NCBI GenBank assembly: GCA_003134675.1
Contig: PLBZ01000004.1
Span: 5,357-12,976 of the forward strand
Source: Solirubrobacterales bacterium
GTDB taxonomy: Bacteria > Actinomycetota > Thermoleophilia > Solirubrobacterales > Solirubrobacteraceae
Direction: 5' to 3'
Length of the DNA stretch: 7,620 bases
The translations under genes were made by a program, and so were the position numbers. Positions 1 to 5,547 of the stretch are shown here, piece after piece (positions within the stretch are counted from its first letter, which is position 1; every line of letters starts with the position of its first letter). The notes under the pieces are model-generated. The model had not been told where the DNA came from. It worked only from the letters and a program-made list of their open reading frames with translations, and searched no databases.

Positions 1-203
1 TCGGCGCCGGCATGCGCTCGCACCCCGGCGTCGCCGCGCGGGTGTTCGCCGTGCTCGCCGCCGAGGGCGTCAACATCGAGATGATCTCCACCTCGCCGAT
101 CAAGATCTCCTGCGTGATCGACCGCGACCGCGTGCCCCGCGCGGTGCAAGTCCTGCACAGCGCCTTCGAGCTCTCCGGGCCCGGCACTTCGATCCCGGAG
201 TAA
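1..203 (+). CDS. lysC: Aspartate kinase, C-terminal ACT-domain fragment (5' end outside window)
   Basis: Only the last 66 or so residues are present; the first complete codon begins at base 3 and the frame ends at TAA 201-203. The residues run [15 protein letters not shown], then [19 protein letters not shown], then a final helix. This is the classic last ACT repeat of aspartate kinase, the enzyme that phosphorylates aspartate at the entry to lysine, threonine, methionine and diaminopimelate synthesis. ACT domains bind the end-product amino acids and set feedback inhibition; the N(I)[11 protein letters not shown] segment belongs to the effector-binding strand region. The catalytic domain lies upstream, outside the window. 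No aspartate-semialdehyde dehydrogenase gene follows, although that is a common neighbour in high-GC bacteria; a convergent gene begins 11 bases after the stop. Identification of the family is secure; whether this copy is the only one in the genome cannot be seen. Confidence 0.93.
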   Translation, partial: GAGMRSHPGVAARVFAVLAAEGVNIEMISTSPIKISCVIDRDRVPRAVQVLHSAFELSGPGTSIPE

Positions 204-214
204 CTTAGAGGTTC

Positions 215-1828
215 TTAGATGCTGACCGTGAGACTCGCCCGCAGCGCTGGATCGGGCGCGGGCGTGCTGGCGGCGGCCAGCTGGGCGGTATGGCGGGCGA
301 GGTGCTCGGCGATGAACGCCTCCACCACCCGCGGGTCGAACTGTGTGCCGGCGCAGCGGCGCAGCTCCTCGATCGCATCGGCCTCGGTCCTCCCCCGATC
401 GTATGGCCGCTCTGAGGTCATCGCGTCGAACGAGTCGCACACGAACACGATGCGGCTGGCAAGCGGAATCTGATCCCCCGTCAGACCGCGGGGGTAGCCG
501 CCGCCGTCGTGGCGCTCATGGGTGGCGCCGACGATCTCCGCGACCCGCATCAGCGCCGGCGCGGCGCTCAGGATGTTCGCGCCGATCGCCGGATGGCGGC
601 GCATCAGCTCCCACTCCTGCTCGTCCAGGGCGCCGGGCTTGTTCAGCACCGCGAACGGGATCGCCACCTTGCCGATGTCATGCAGCTCGGCCGCGTGTAC
701 GGCATCGGAGAGCTCCTGATCCTCCAGGCCCAAGCGACGAGCCACGCCTTCGACCAGCGTCGCGACGTGGGAGGAGTGCATGTGCAGATCCGGCGCGTGC
801 GCCGCCAGAATCTGCAGCGCCAGATCGCGCGTCTGCTGGCCCGCGCTGGCCCTGCTGGAATCCTTGTATGCGTACATCCGCTGATCGACCAGCTGCAGCG
901 CCAGGTCGGGATCGTTGGTCTCTTGGGGCAGCATCACCGATCCGTAGGAGCTCGTTATCGAGAAGCCCTCACCCTCCTCGCTGAGCGCGCTCAGGCAGGA
1001 TTTGACCATCTGCTCGCCGCAATCGCCCCAGAGCAGAGCGCAGAACTCGTCTCCCCCCAGGCGATAGGCACGGCCGTAGGTGGAGATCGCCGCCTTGAAG
1101 GCCTGCGAGAGGCGGCTCAGCAAGAGGTCTCCGCCGGGATGCCCGAACGTGTCGTTGTAGGCCTTGAAGCCATCGAGGTCGAACATCAGCAGCCGAACGG
1201 GCCGCTCCGGGGTCGCGTCGCTCCAGACCGCGGCCAGATCTTCTGAGAGCTGCCGCCGATTGGCAAGGCCCGTCAGCGGATCGAGGGTGGCTTCGTCGCG
1301 GTTGTGAAGCTCGGCGGCCTCGATCGCCCTCACGATCGACACCACCGCGACGAGCAGCGCCAGCGTCGCGATCACCGACACCGGGTTGTGGATCGTCGCT
1401 TGCGGATCCACCCCGAGCGTGGCGATCAAGATCACCACGACCGTCAATGCGAATCCCGCGATCACGACCTGGGGGCGAAAGCGGGCGGCGACCATTCCCG
1501 CCGGCAGGACGAGCCAGGGGAGCGCGGGGCTGCGCGGGCCGCCGCTGAGGATCACTCCCGCGGCGATCAGCGCCATCGTGATCAGGATCGCGCAGACGCT
1601 CACCCGCTCGGGATGCTGGCTCTTGCGCAGGCGCAGATCGACGTTGATGAAGTTGAGCGCCGAGAGCGCGAACAGGATCAGCGTCCACCAGCCCAGCCAC
1701 GGGGCCGAGACGATCAGGGCCACGCCGATTGCCCCCGAGCCGACCTTGCGGATCATGCGCACGCGATCGTTCGCGTCGACGACGCGGTTGCGATCCAGAT
1801 CCGTCGGGCAGAGCCAACTCTCGCTCAT
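215..1828 (-). CDS. Membrane-bound c-di-GMP turnover protein: GGDEF diguanylate cyclase plus HD-GYP phosphodiesterase
   Basis: Numbering is from the ATG at 1828 (537 residues). About six hydrophobic segments (roughly residues 30-62, 76-95, 102-114, 120-139, 149-167) form a membrane sensor region. A GGDEF domain follows (about 180-325) with DPLTGLANRR, FDLDGFKAYND and an intact GGDEF at 258-262, so c-di-GMP synthesis looks possible. The RxxD inhibitory site expected just upstream is missing (STYG instead). The C-terminal HD-GYP domain (about 335-510) has HDIGK at 383-387 and THERHDGGGYP at 436-446, the c-di-GMP hydrolase signature with Thr in place of the first His of the usual HHE. The frame is open 29 codons further, to an ATG at 1912 with no ribosome site. 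The 1828 start is preferred because GAGGTGA lies five bases before it. It converges on the aspartate kinase gene. Which activity dominates is unknown. Confidence 0.92.
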   Translation of the reverse strand: MSESWLCPTDLDRNRVVDANDRVRMIRKVGSGAIGVALIVSAPWLGWWTLILFALSALNFINVDLRLRKSQHPERVSVCAILITMALIAAGVILSGGPRSPALPWLVLPAGMVAARFRPQVVIAGFALTVVVILIATLGVDPQATIHNPVSVIATLALLVAVVSIVRAIEAAELHNRDEATLDPLTGLANRRQLSEDLAAVWSDATPERPVRLLMFDLDGFKAYNDTFGHPGGDLLLSRLSQAFKAAISTYGRAYRLGGDEFCALLWGDCGEQMVKSCLSALSEEGEGFSITSSYGSVMLPQETNDPDLALQLVDQRMYAYKDSSRASAGQQTRDLALQILAAHAPDLHMHSSHVATLVEGVARRLGLEDQELSDAVHAAELHDIGKVAIPFAVLNKPGALDEQEWELMRRHPAIGANILSAAPALMRVAEIVGATHERHDGGGYPRGLTGDQIPLASRIVFVCDSFDAMTSERPYDRGRTEADAIEELRRCAGTQFDPRVVEAFIAEHLARHTAQLAAASTPAPDPALRASLTVSI

Positions 1829-1833
1829 ACCGG

Positions 1834-1840
1834 TCACCTC
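1834..1840 (-). promoter_or_regulatory. Shine-Dalgarno site GAGGTGA deciding the GGDEF/HD-GYP start
   Basis: On the minus strand GAGGTGA sits five bases before the ATG at 1828. The longer in-frame start at 1912 has only CGGTCC in front of it. This favours a 537-residue protein over the longer reading. Confidence 0.7.
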
Positions 1841-1886
1841 GTCCGCAGGTGTCCCGGACTTGAGGCAAGAAACGTCCGCGACGGCG

Positions 1887-1915
1887 CATGTATGAGGAGC
1901 AGTTTGGGACATCAA
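1887..1915 (-). promoter_or_regulatory. Candidate sigma-70-type promoter for the GGDEF/HD-GYP gene
   Basis: On the minus strand TTGATG (1910-1915) is followed, after exactly 17 bases, by TACATG (1887-1892). This would start transcription near 1880 and leave about 50 bases of leader before the ATG at 1828. It would place the alternative ATG at 1912 inside the -35 box, agreeing with the ribosome-site argument. Matches to consensus are partial (4/6 and 3/6), so this is tentative. Confidence 0.3.
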
Positions 1916-1976
1916 GGACCGTTCAGCAGGTCAGGTCGTGGCAGCACGTGCAAACACCCGAGTTCTCGCCAATCCT

Positions 1977-2699
1977 TCAGCGGAGGATCACGCCGAACTC
2001 CTGCGTGTACACGGCGCCGGGCTGGCCGCCGGCGAGCGAGGGGGGCGCCGCGGGGGCGACGCCGATCGCGGTGTCGCGGTAGGGGCTGTAGAGGATGTTC
2101 GCGAGGTGCTCCGGCGAGGCGATCCAGGCGGCGACGATCGCGCTCGGAGTGGCCAGGGGCATGGTGCCCCAGGCGAGGTTCTCGCCGAGCGCATAGCCGA
2201 CCTGTGGGTTAGGTACATAGCCTGTGGATTCGACACGAGCAACCGGTGTCAGGCCGCTCGGCGCGACGTGGGCGAAGTAGTCCTCGCTGACCATTTCGTC
2301 GCTGTGCCCCTGCGCGGCTTCTTCGAGCTGAGCGCTCACCTGCAGGGGAAGCTCTCCGTTGCGCGCGCGCTCCTGATTGATTAGGCACAGGGTCGCGGCG
2401 TCGATCTCACCGAGGTTGTCTGGCGCGGGCGTCAGTTCGGTGTTCTGGCAAGGCGTGGCGAGCGTGATCGTCTCGGTGACCGCGTGCGATCGCCGGCCGA
2501 CGTGCGAACGGCGGGCGGAGCGGTGGTGTGCCGCGTGGGCGCGGTGTGCCTTGTGGGCGCGGTGGTGTGCCCTGTGGGCACGACCGTGGTGGCCCCGGTG
2601 GGAGGGCGACCCAGCCGCGGCGGTGTCGAGGACAGCGCCGGAGCAGGCGCAGGCGAGGATCGCGATCGTGGTGCTCAGCAGCGTGCGAAGGTTGCTCAC
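1977..2699 (-). CDS. Exported CAP/SCP-domain protein with His/Arg-rich linker
   Basis: 240 residues from a GTG at 2699; AGGAG lies only three bases before it. Residues 1-24 form a short signal sequence (hydrophobic 7-18). Residues AILAC17 also satisfy the loose lipobox rule, so lipid anchoring at Cys17 is possible. Residues 34-72 are a low-complexity linker with 13 His, 10 Arg and one Lys. From about 100 to 240 there is a CAP (cysteine-rich secretory/PR-1-like) domain: LCLINQERARNGELPL, GHSDEM (H132), DYFAHVAPSG (H144), GENLAWG (E173), AAWIASPEHLANIL (E197, H198) and a closing strand YTQEFGVIL. These include the family's cavity His and Glu residues. Bacterial CAP proteins are extracellular or cell-wall proteins; no enzyme activity can be assigned from sequence. 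C83 and C105 could pair. It lies 73 bases after the phosphatase gene on the same strand. Confidence 0.9.
   Translation of the reverse strand: MSNLRTLLSTTIAILACACSGAVLDTAAAGSPSHRGHHGRAHRAHHRAHKAHRAHAAHHRSARRSHVGRRSHAVTETITLATPCQNTELTPAPDNLGEIDAATLCLINQERARNGELPLQVSAQLEEAAQGHSDEMVSEDYFAHVAPSGLTPVARVESTGYVPNPQVGYALGENLAWGTMPLATPSAIVAAWIASPEHLANILYSPYRDTAIGVAPAAPPSLAGGQPGAVYTQEFGVILR
2484..2600 (-). repeat. Low-complexity His/Arg/Ala-coding tract inside the CAP gene
   Basis: This stretch encodes residues 34-72 of the CAP protein, built from imperfect repeats of Ala-His-Arg and His-Arg-Ala-His units (for example AHRAHHRAHKAHRAHAAHH). At DNA level the plus strand shows repeated GTGTGCC, GTGGGC and GCGGTGG words. 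Such tracts change length easily by slippage. The protein tract could bind metal ions or acidic wall polymers; that role is inferred from composition only. Confidence 0.75.
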
Positions 2700-2772
2700 G
2701 CGCTCCTATCGGCCGCTGGGCATGCTTTTTTGAGCGGGATCGCTTCCTTTGGACGAACCCCTAACCGCAAGC

Positions 2773-3546
2773 CTAGTGGTGGCGGCGCCACCATGGTTGG
2801 CGCACCGGCTCGATGCTCGAGAGCTCGACTTCGGGCCGAGGCGGGATCTCCCCTCCGCCGAGGATCGCGGCGGGCACCTGCTCGGTGAGCCAATCGGCGA
2901 GCGGCTCCAAGCCGGCCTGCCGCAGCTCCGCGGCCGTCCCCGGCGGGCGGCGAACGTTGTCGTGGGCGTCGGAGGCGACGTTGTGGATCAGATCCTCGCG
3001 CGCGAGCGACAGCGCGAAGCGGCGCACCTCGCCGCCAAAGCGCCCCACGAGTGAGCCGGCGGTGACCGACGTGAGGACGCCTGCGCGGACGAGCGAGGAG
3101 AGCATTTGCGGATCGCGGTGGAAGGCCTGGCAGCGCTCGGGGTGGGCGAGCAGGATCCGGTGGCCCTGGCGCTGGAGGTCGAGCAGGATCGAGTCAAGGC
3201 CCGTGACCATGGGGGCGAAGGGGGGCTCCACCAGCAGCCAGGGACCGCCGCCGAGGCGCAGGCGCGCGAGCTCGGCAGGCGCGATGTCGATCAGGCGCGT
3301 CATCGCGATCTCGGCGCCGGCGCGGATCTCCAGTGCGACTGCCTCTGCGGCCAGGCGCGCGTTCAGATCCTCCACGAGCGCGGCGATCGTGTCGGCGTCG
3401 TTGGGGTAGTTCCAGCTGACGTGGGGTGTGGCCACGAGCACACGCGTGCCGGCGTCCGCGGCGGCCCGCGCGAGCGCGAGCGAACCCTCGATCGCCTCGG
3501 GGCCGTCGTCGATGCCTGCCAGCACGTGAGAGTGCAGATCGATCAT
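2773..3546 (-). CDS. PHP-family protein tyrosine phosphatase, CpsB/CapC/YwqE type
   Basis: 257 residues. This family uses a PHP metal centre to dephosphorylate tyrosine-phosphorylated proteins, typically the BY-kinases that control capsule and exopolysaccharide export. Visible metal-site motifs are DLHSHVLAGIDDGP (H5, H7, D13, D14), ATPHV (H42), GAEI (E79), LLAHPERC (H135) and SDAHD (D193, H195). TAGSLVGRFG at 162-171 is typical of the CpsB branch rather than of other PHP proteins. The length matches the family. The start is forced: an in-frame TGA lies at 3553-3555 and any later start would lose the HxH motif. The AGGA ribosome-like word directly touches the ATG, an unusually short spacing. 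No BY-kinase or polysaccharide gene is in the window, so its substrate is not visible. The C-terminus ends in a basic, Trp-containing tail (PWWRRHH). Confidence 0.92.
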   Translation of the reverse strand: MIDLHSHVLAGIDDGPEAIEGSLALARAAADAGTRVLVATPHVSWNYPNDADTIAALVEDLNARLAAEAVALEIRAGAEIAMTRLIDIAPAELARLRLGGGPWLLVEPPFAPMVTGLDSILLDLQRQGHRILLAHPERCQAFHRDPQMLSSLVRAGVLTSVTAGSLVGRFGGEVRRFALSLAREDLIHNVASDAHDNVRRPPGTAAELRQAGLEPLADWLTEQVPAAILGGGEIPPRPEVELSSIEPVRQPWWRRHH

Positions 3547-3563
3547 TCCTACTCAGAACAGTA

Positions 3564-3579
3564 AGGCCAGATTTGGCCT
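3564..3579. promoter_or_regulatory. Perfect inverted repeat upstream of the phosphatase gene
   Basis: AGGCCA-GATT-TGGCCT is a perfect 6-bp inverted repeat with a 4-base centre, 17 bases before the phosphatase ATG. It lacks a T-run on either side, so it is not an intrinsic terminator. It could be an operator or a small leader hairpin. Confidence 0.35.
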
Positions 3580-3618
3580 AGTGGAGAAGCTGTGATCCTG
3601 AGACGAGCGATGGGATGG

Positions 3619-3849
3619 TCACTGCAGCAGTTCGCCGCTGCGTCCAGTCATGGTGGCCCTCACGCGTCGCCCTTGTCCGGTGCTGCTTGTCGTAGAGGTG
3701 GTGAGCGTGCGAGAGCCCCGGATGGAGTGGGAAAGGTAGCGTTCAGTCAGGGCGACATCGTCTCTACGGTCCGCGTTCGCCGCGAGGCGGCAGATGGCCA
3801 CGAAGAAGATGACCAGGGTGAGCCAGATGGCAAGGGCCGCGATCAGCAT
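3619..3849 (-). CDS. Small single-span membrane protein, unknown function
   Basis: 76 residues if the ATG at 3849 is used; the frame is open to a TTG at 3918 (99 residues). Neither start has a clear ribosome site, so the start is uncertain. The protein opens directly with a hydrophobic span (IAALAIWLTLVIFFVAIC, residues about 3-20), then CRLAANADRRDD, then a soluble Ser/Thr/Arg-rich tail. Codons end mostly in G or C, as expected of a true gene in this DNA. The arrangement of a very short N-terminus, one span and a charged tail is seen in many small actinobacterial membrane proteins, but I cannot name a family. It lies between the toxin-antitoxin fusion and the phosphatase on the same strand, 72 bases before the phosphatase. 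It could be a chance frame. Confidence 0.45.
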   Translation of the reverse strand: MLIAALAIWLTLVIFFVAICRLAANADRRDDVALTERYLSHSIRGSRTLTTSTTSSTGQGRRVRATMTGRSGELLQ

Positions 3850-4008
3850 GATTGATGCAGATGTGACGAAGTGTGCGCGAGCATCTTTGCCCGAGACTCG
3901 GACGGAATCCGCGCGCAAGGGTTGGGGGCAAATGTCGATTGCGTTTTCGACCTGTCCCGTGATCTTCCTTGGGACTGTGCTGATTCTGTTTAGCCGGTAG
4001 CAGTTGCC
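3850..4008. other. Short intergenic stretch downstream of the toxin-antitoxin fusion
   Basis: 159 bases with no convincing gene. It holds a weak inverted repeat, GTCCC (3954-3958) with GGGAC (3971-3975), separated by 12 bases and without a following T-run. A promoter for the small membrane protein would have to lie here, but no clear -35/-10 pair was found. Confidence 0.4.
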
Positions 4009-4701
4009 CTATCGCCAAGGTGCGTTTGAGAGCGCTACCAGCTCGCGTTGGGGTATTGCTGTTGGCCCGTAGTCGAAGCCGATGACCGCGCGTGCTTCCA
4101 GGGCCTCGGCGAGTCGTATGAGGGTACGTGCGTTGGTTCCGTGTTGTCCCGATTCGATCCGTGAGATCGCGGATGGTGTGGTGTGCATATGTCTGGCGAG
4201 TCGGTGTTGTGAGAAGCCCAGCCCGCCTCTGCGCATGATGACCAGCTGTGCCAGGGCCTCGCATGGGGCGAGGCGTTCGTGCTCGCTGCGAAACTCAGCA
4301 TCCTCGAGCGATGCGTCGATGTCCTCGGCGACGGACGAGCCGATCGGGCTTGGATCATTGCGTGACTGGAAGTCCAGCCATCGCGTCCTCGCGATATCGA
4401 ACTCAGAGGTGGGTACCCCTGCCGTCTTGCGGTAAGCATGGAGCAGGACAAACAACTCTTCCGATCTCCGATACAGCACGCGGTAGCGATCTGCCTCGGC
4501 GTGGCGCAGCTCTCGCAACTCGCCGTCTACCGGGGAGCTGTGCGGGAGGGGGAGATGCCGGACCTGGTCGCTGAGCAGGTTCAGACGGGCGATCTGGTGC
4601 AGCAGCGAGACGCGGCGCTTGCACTCGAACGACTGAAGGAGCTCACGAACCGGTTCGCTCCCGTCAGAGGCGCGGTAGTAAACCGCCTGGAAGGACGCCA
4701 T
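4009..4701 (-). CDS. Single-chain toxin-antitoxin fusion: HigB/Gp49-like toxin joined to HigA-like XRE antitoxin
   Basis: 230 residues. Residues 1-112 match the phage-derived Gp49-like/HigB branch of the RelE/ParE toxins, usually ribosome-dependent mRNA endonucleases: GELRELR (60-66), YRVLYRR (73-79), LLHAYRKT (86-93) and the closing EFDIARTRW helix. Residues 129-203 read like a HigA antitoxin: DASLEDAEFRSEHERLAP, then a helix-turn-helix from FSQHRLARHM (163-172) through SAISRIESG (177-185), then TLIRLAEALEA. Normally these are two genes, toxin first. Here one frame runs through the linker with no stop and no in-frame ATG, GTG or TTG before Met156, which is already inside the HTH domain. A separate whole antitoxin therefore cannot be made. 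The ATG at 4701 follows the preceding gene's stop by 19 bases, with only a weak GGGT-type ribosome site, suggesting translation within a two-gene unit. Nuclease activity is inferred from the family. Confidence 0.85.
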   Translation of the reverse strand: MASFQAVYYRASDGSEPVRELLQSFECKRRVSLLHQIARLNLLSDQVRHLPLPHSSPVDGELRELRHAEADRYRVLYRRSEELFVLLHAYRKTAGVPTSEFDIARTRWLDFQSRNDPSPIGSSVAEDIDASLEDAEFRSEHERLAPCEALAQLVIMRRGGLGFSQHRLARHMHTTPSAISRIESGQHGTNARTLIRLAEALEARAVIGFDYGPTAIPQRELVALSNAPWR

Positions 4702-4720
4702 GCCGCTACCCGCCCATCGC

Positions 4721-5461
4721 TTAATGTCTCACCAGCGATGAGGCGTCTAGCGCGGTGCTTGTGAATTTAGGGGTTGTGTTTTTGGGTCGCATCCTCTGCG
4801 AATTCACAGGTGTAGCCTTCGGACGGGGACAGCTCTCCCAGAGCGTGTCGAACTGGCCGCTAAAAAACCCGTAGAGCGTCCCGCCCTGCTCGCACTCGAA
4901 TGTCGGGACCTCGACCCAACCGGGCGCTTGCGAGTAGAGGACACCGAAGCAGCGGCGGTCGAAACGGTAGTACGTAAAGACCGGGAACTCGGCTGTGCGT
5001 CGTAGCTCGACGGTCGCCTGAGATGCCGCTTGGCGGCTTAGGTCGGCAAAGTCGCACTCGGCGTAATCGATATGCCTTTGAAGCTGAGAGGTCGAGTATC
5101 TGAACTTCGCGGCTAGCTGGGTCATCAACGCCTGGTTGTCTCGATCGGGCAGGATGACCCGAAGCCGTGTGCCTTCGCGGGCAACCAGCCGACGAAGCTC
5201 GGTCGCGTGAGCATCGCGCCAGACCTTGGCGTACGCGAAAAACAGATCGACGTGATTGGCCTCATTCAGGAGGCTTTCCCATTCGACATCGAGGTAGCGC
5301 ATCGTGACTCGCCTGAGTCCGGCGTTTGCGATGTCGCTCGATTGCCCTGCCGCTGAGCGCGACTCGTTCGTGAGGCTGCCTCGCCCGCGTAGGACCCCAA
5401 GGGCGCTTAGAGCGCCCTTGACCTTGGCGAGGAACTGCGGATGGTTGGTCTCTTCGTTCAT
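4721..5461 (-). CDS. PLD-like/DUF5919-style protein of unknown function, first gene of the toxin-antitoxin unit
   Basis: 246 residues from the ATG at 5461; AGGG lies eight bases before it. An in-frame GTG at 5479 would add six residues but has poorer spacing. Residues 1-65 are a variable N-terminus with no recognisable HTH. Residues 70-210 form an alternating beta/alpha domain: VDLFFAYAKVWRD (71-83), LRVILPDRDN (100-109), FPVFTYYRFDRRCFGVLYS (159-177) and VPTFECEQGGTLYGFF (185-200), ending FDTLW. From memory this resembles the domain found C-terminal to XRE regulators in many actinobacteria (DUF5919, related to the phospholipase D fold), but no HKD catalytic motif is seen. A basic, Ser/Thr-rich tail follows. 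It ends 19 bases before the toxin-antitoxin fusion and shares its direction, so co-transcription is likely. The family call needs a profile search; function is unknown. Confidence 0.75.
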   Translation of the reverse strand: MNEETNHPQFLAKVKGALSALGVLRGRGSLTNESRSAAGQSSDIANAGLRRVTMRYLDVEWESLLNEANHVDLFFAYAKVWRDAHATELRRLVAREGTRLRVILPDRDNQALMTQLAAKFRYSTSQLQRHIDYAECDFADLSRQAASQATVELRRTAEFPVFTYYRFDRRCFGVLYSQAPGWVEVPTFECEQGGTLYGFFSGQFDTLWESCPRPKATPVNSQRMRPKNTTPKFTSTALDASSLVRH

Positions 5462-5495
5462 TGCGCCAACCCTACGCACGGCCTGCGATGGTTCT

Positions 5496-5505
5496 CTCGA
5501 TCGAG
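5496..5505. promoter_or_regulatory. Palindrome CTCGATCGAG in the divergent promoter region
   Basis: A perfect 10-bp palindrome in the 86-base gap between the divergent genes starting at 5461 (minus) and 5548 (plus). Antitoxins with an XRE domain commonly bind palindromes in their own promoter, so this is a candidate operator for the fusion's HTH domain. A shorter repeat, ATAC-GCT-GTAT, lies at 5535-5545. Confidence 0.35.
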
Positions 5506-5513
5506 CTGTAGTG

Positions 5514-5541
5514 TTGCCGCGTTTCTTGGTCCCTATACGCT
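5514..5541 (+). promoter_or_regulatory. Candidate promoter giving a leaderless transcript of the 105-residue gene
   Basis: TTGCCG (5514-5519), a 16-base spacer and TACGCT (5536-5541) place the likely transcription start at or next to the ATG at 5548. There is no Shine-Dalgarno word before that ATG, which fits leaderless translation, common in actinobacteria. An overlapping TATACG at 5534-5539 is an alternative -10 box. Confidence 0.35.
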
Positions 5542-5547
5542 GTATCG

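Noticed and set aside
969..1889. Minus-strand frame of 306 codons inside the GGDEF/HD-GYP gene
   Set aside because: Arg/Gly/Asp-rich translation without motifs; the overlapping frame carries clear GGDEF motifs.
1304..2212. Plus-strand frame of 302 codons spanning two minus-strand genes
   Set aside because: Composition is almost all Arg, His, Asp and Gly. It crosses the intergenic gap between two well-supported genes on the other strand.
2711..2737. Possible terminator: CCGCT/AGCGG arms with six T residues between them
   Set aside because: The T-run lies in the 15-base loop instead of after the stem, and no plus-strand gene ends here.
3106..3564. Plus-strand frame of 152 codons opposite the phosphatase gene
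   Set aside because: It mirrors the phosphatase codons on the opposite strand and has no recognisable domain.
3954..3975. GTCCC/GGGAC inverted repeat after the toxin-antitoxin fusion as a terminator
   Set aside because: Only 5-bp arms with a 12-base loop and no T-run on the minus-strand transcript.
3794..4000. Plus-strand frame of 68 codons with a GAGG word six bases before its ATG
   Set aside because: The ribosome-like word is tempting and the end is hydrophobic, but codon third positions fit the minus-strand small membrane protein better. I could not support both.
4009..4701. Idea that the toxin-antitoxin gene is two normal overlapping genes
   Set aside because: The other minus-strand frame with an ATG in the linker region translates to Arg/Ser-rich sequence unrelated to antitoxins. 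The antitoxin motifs are in the toxin's own frame.
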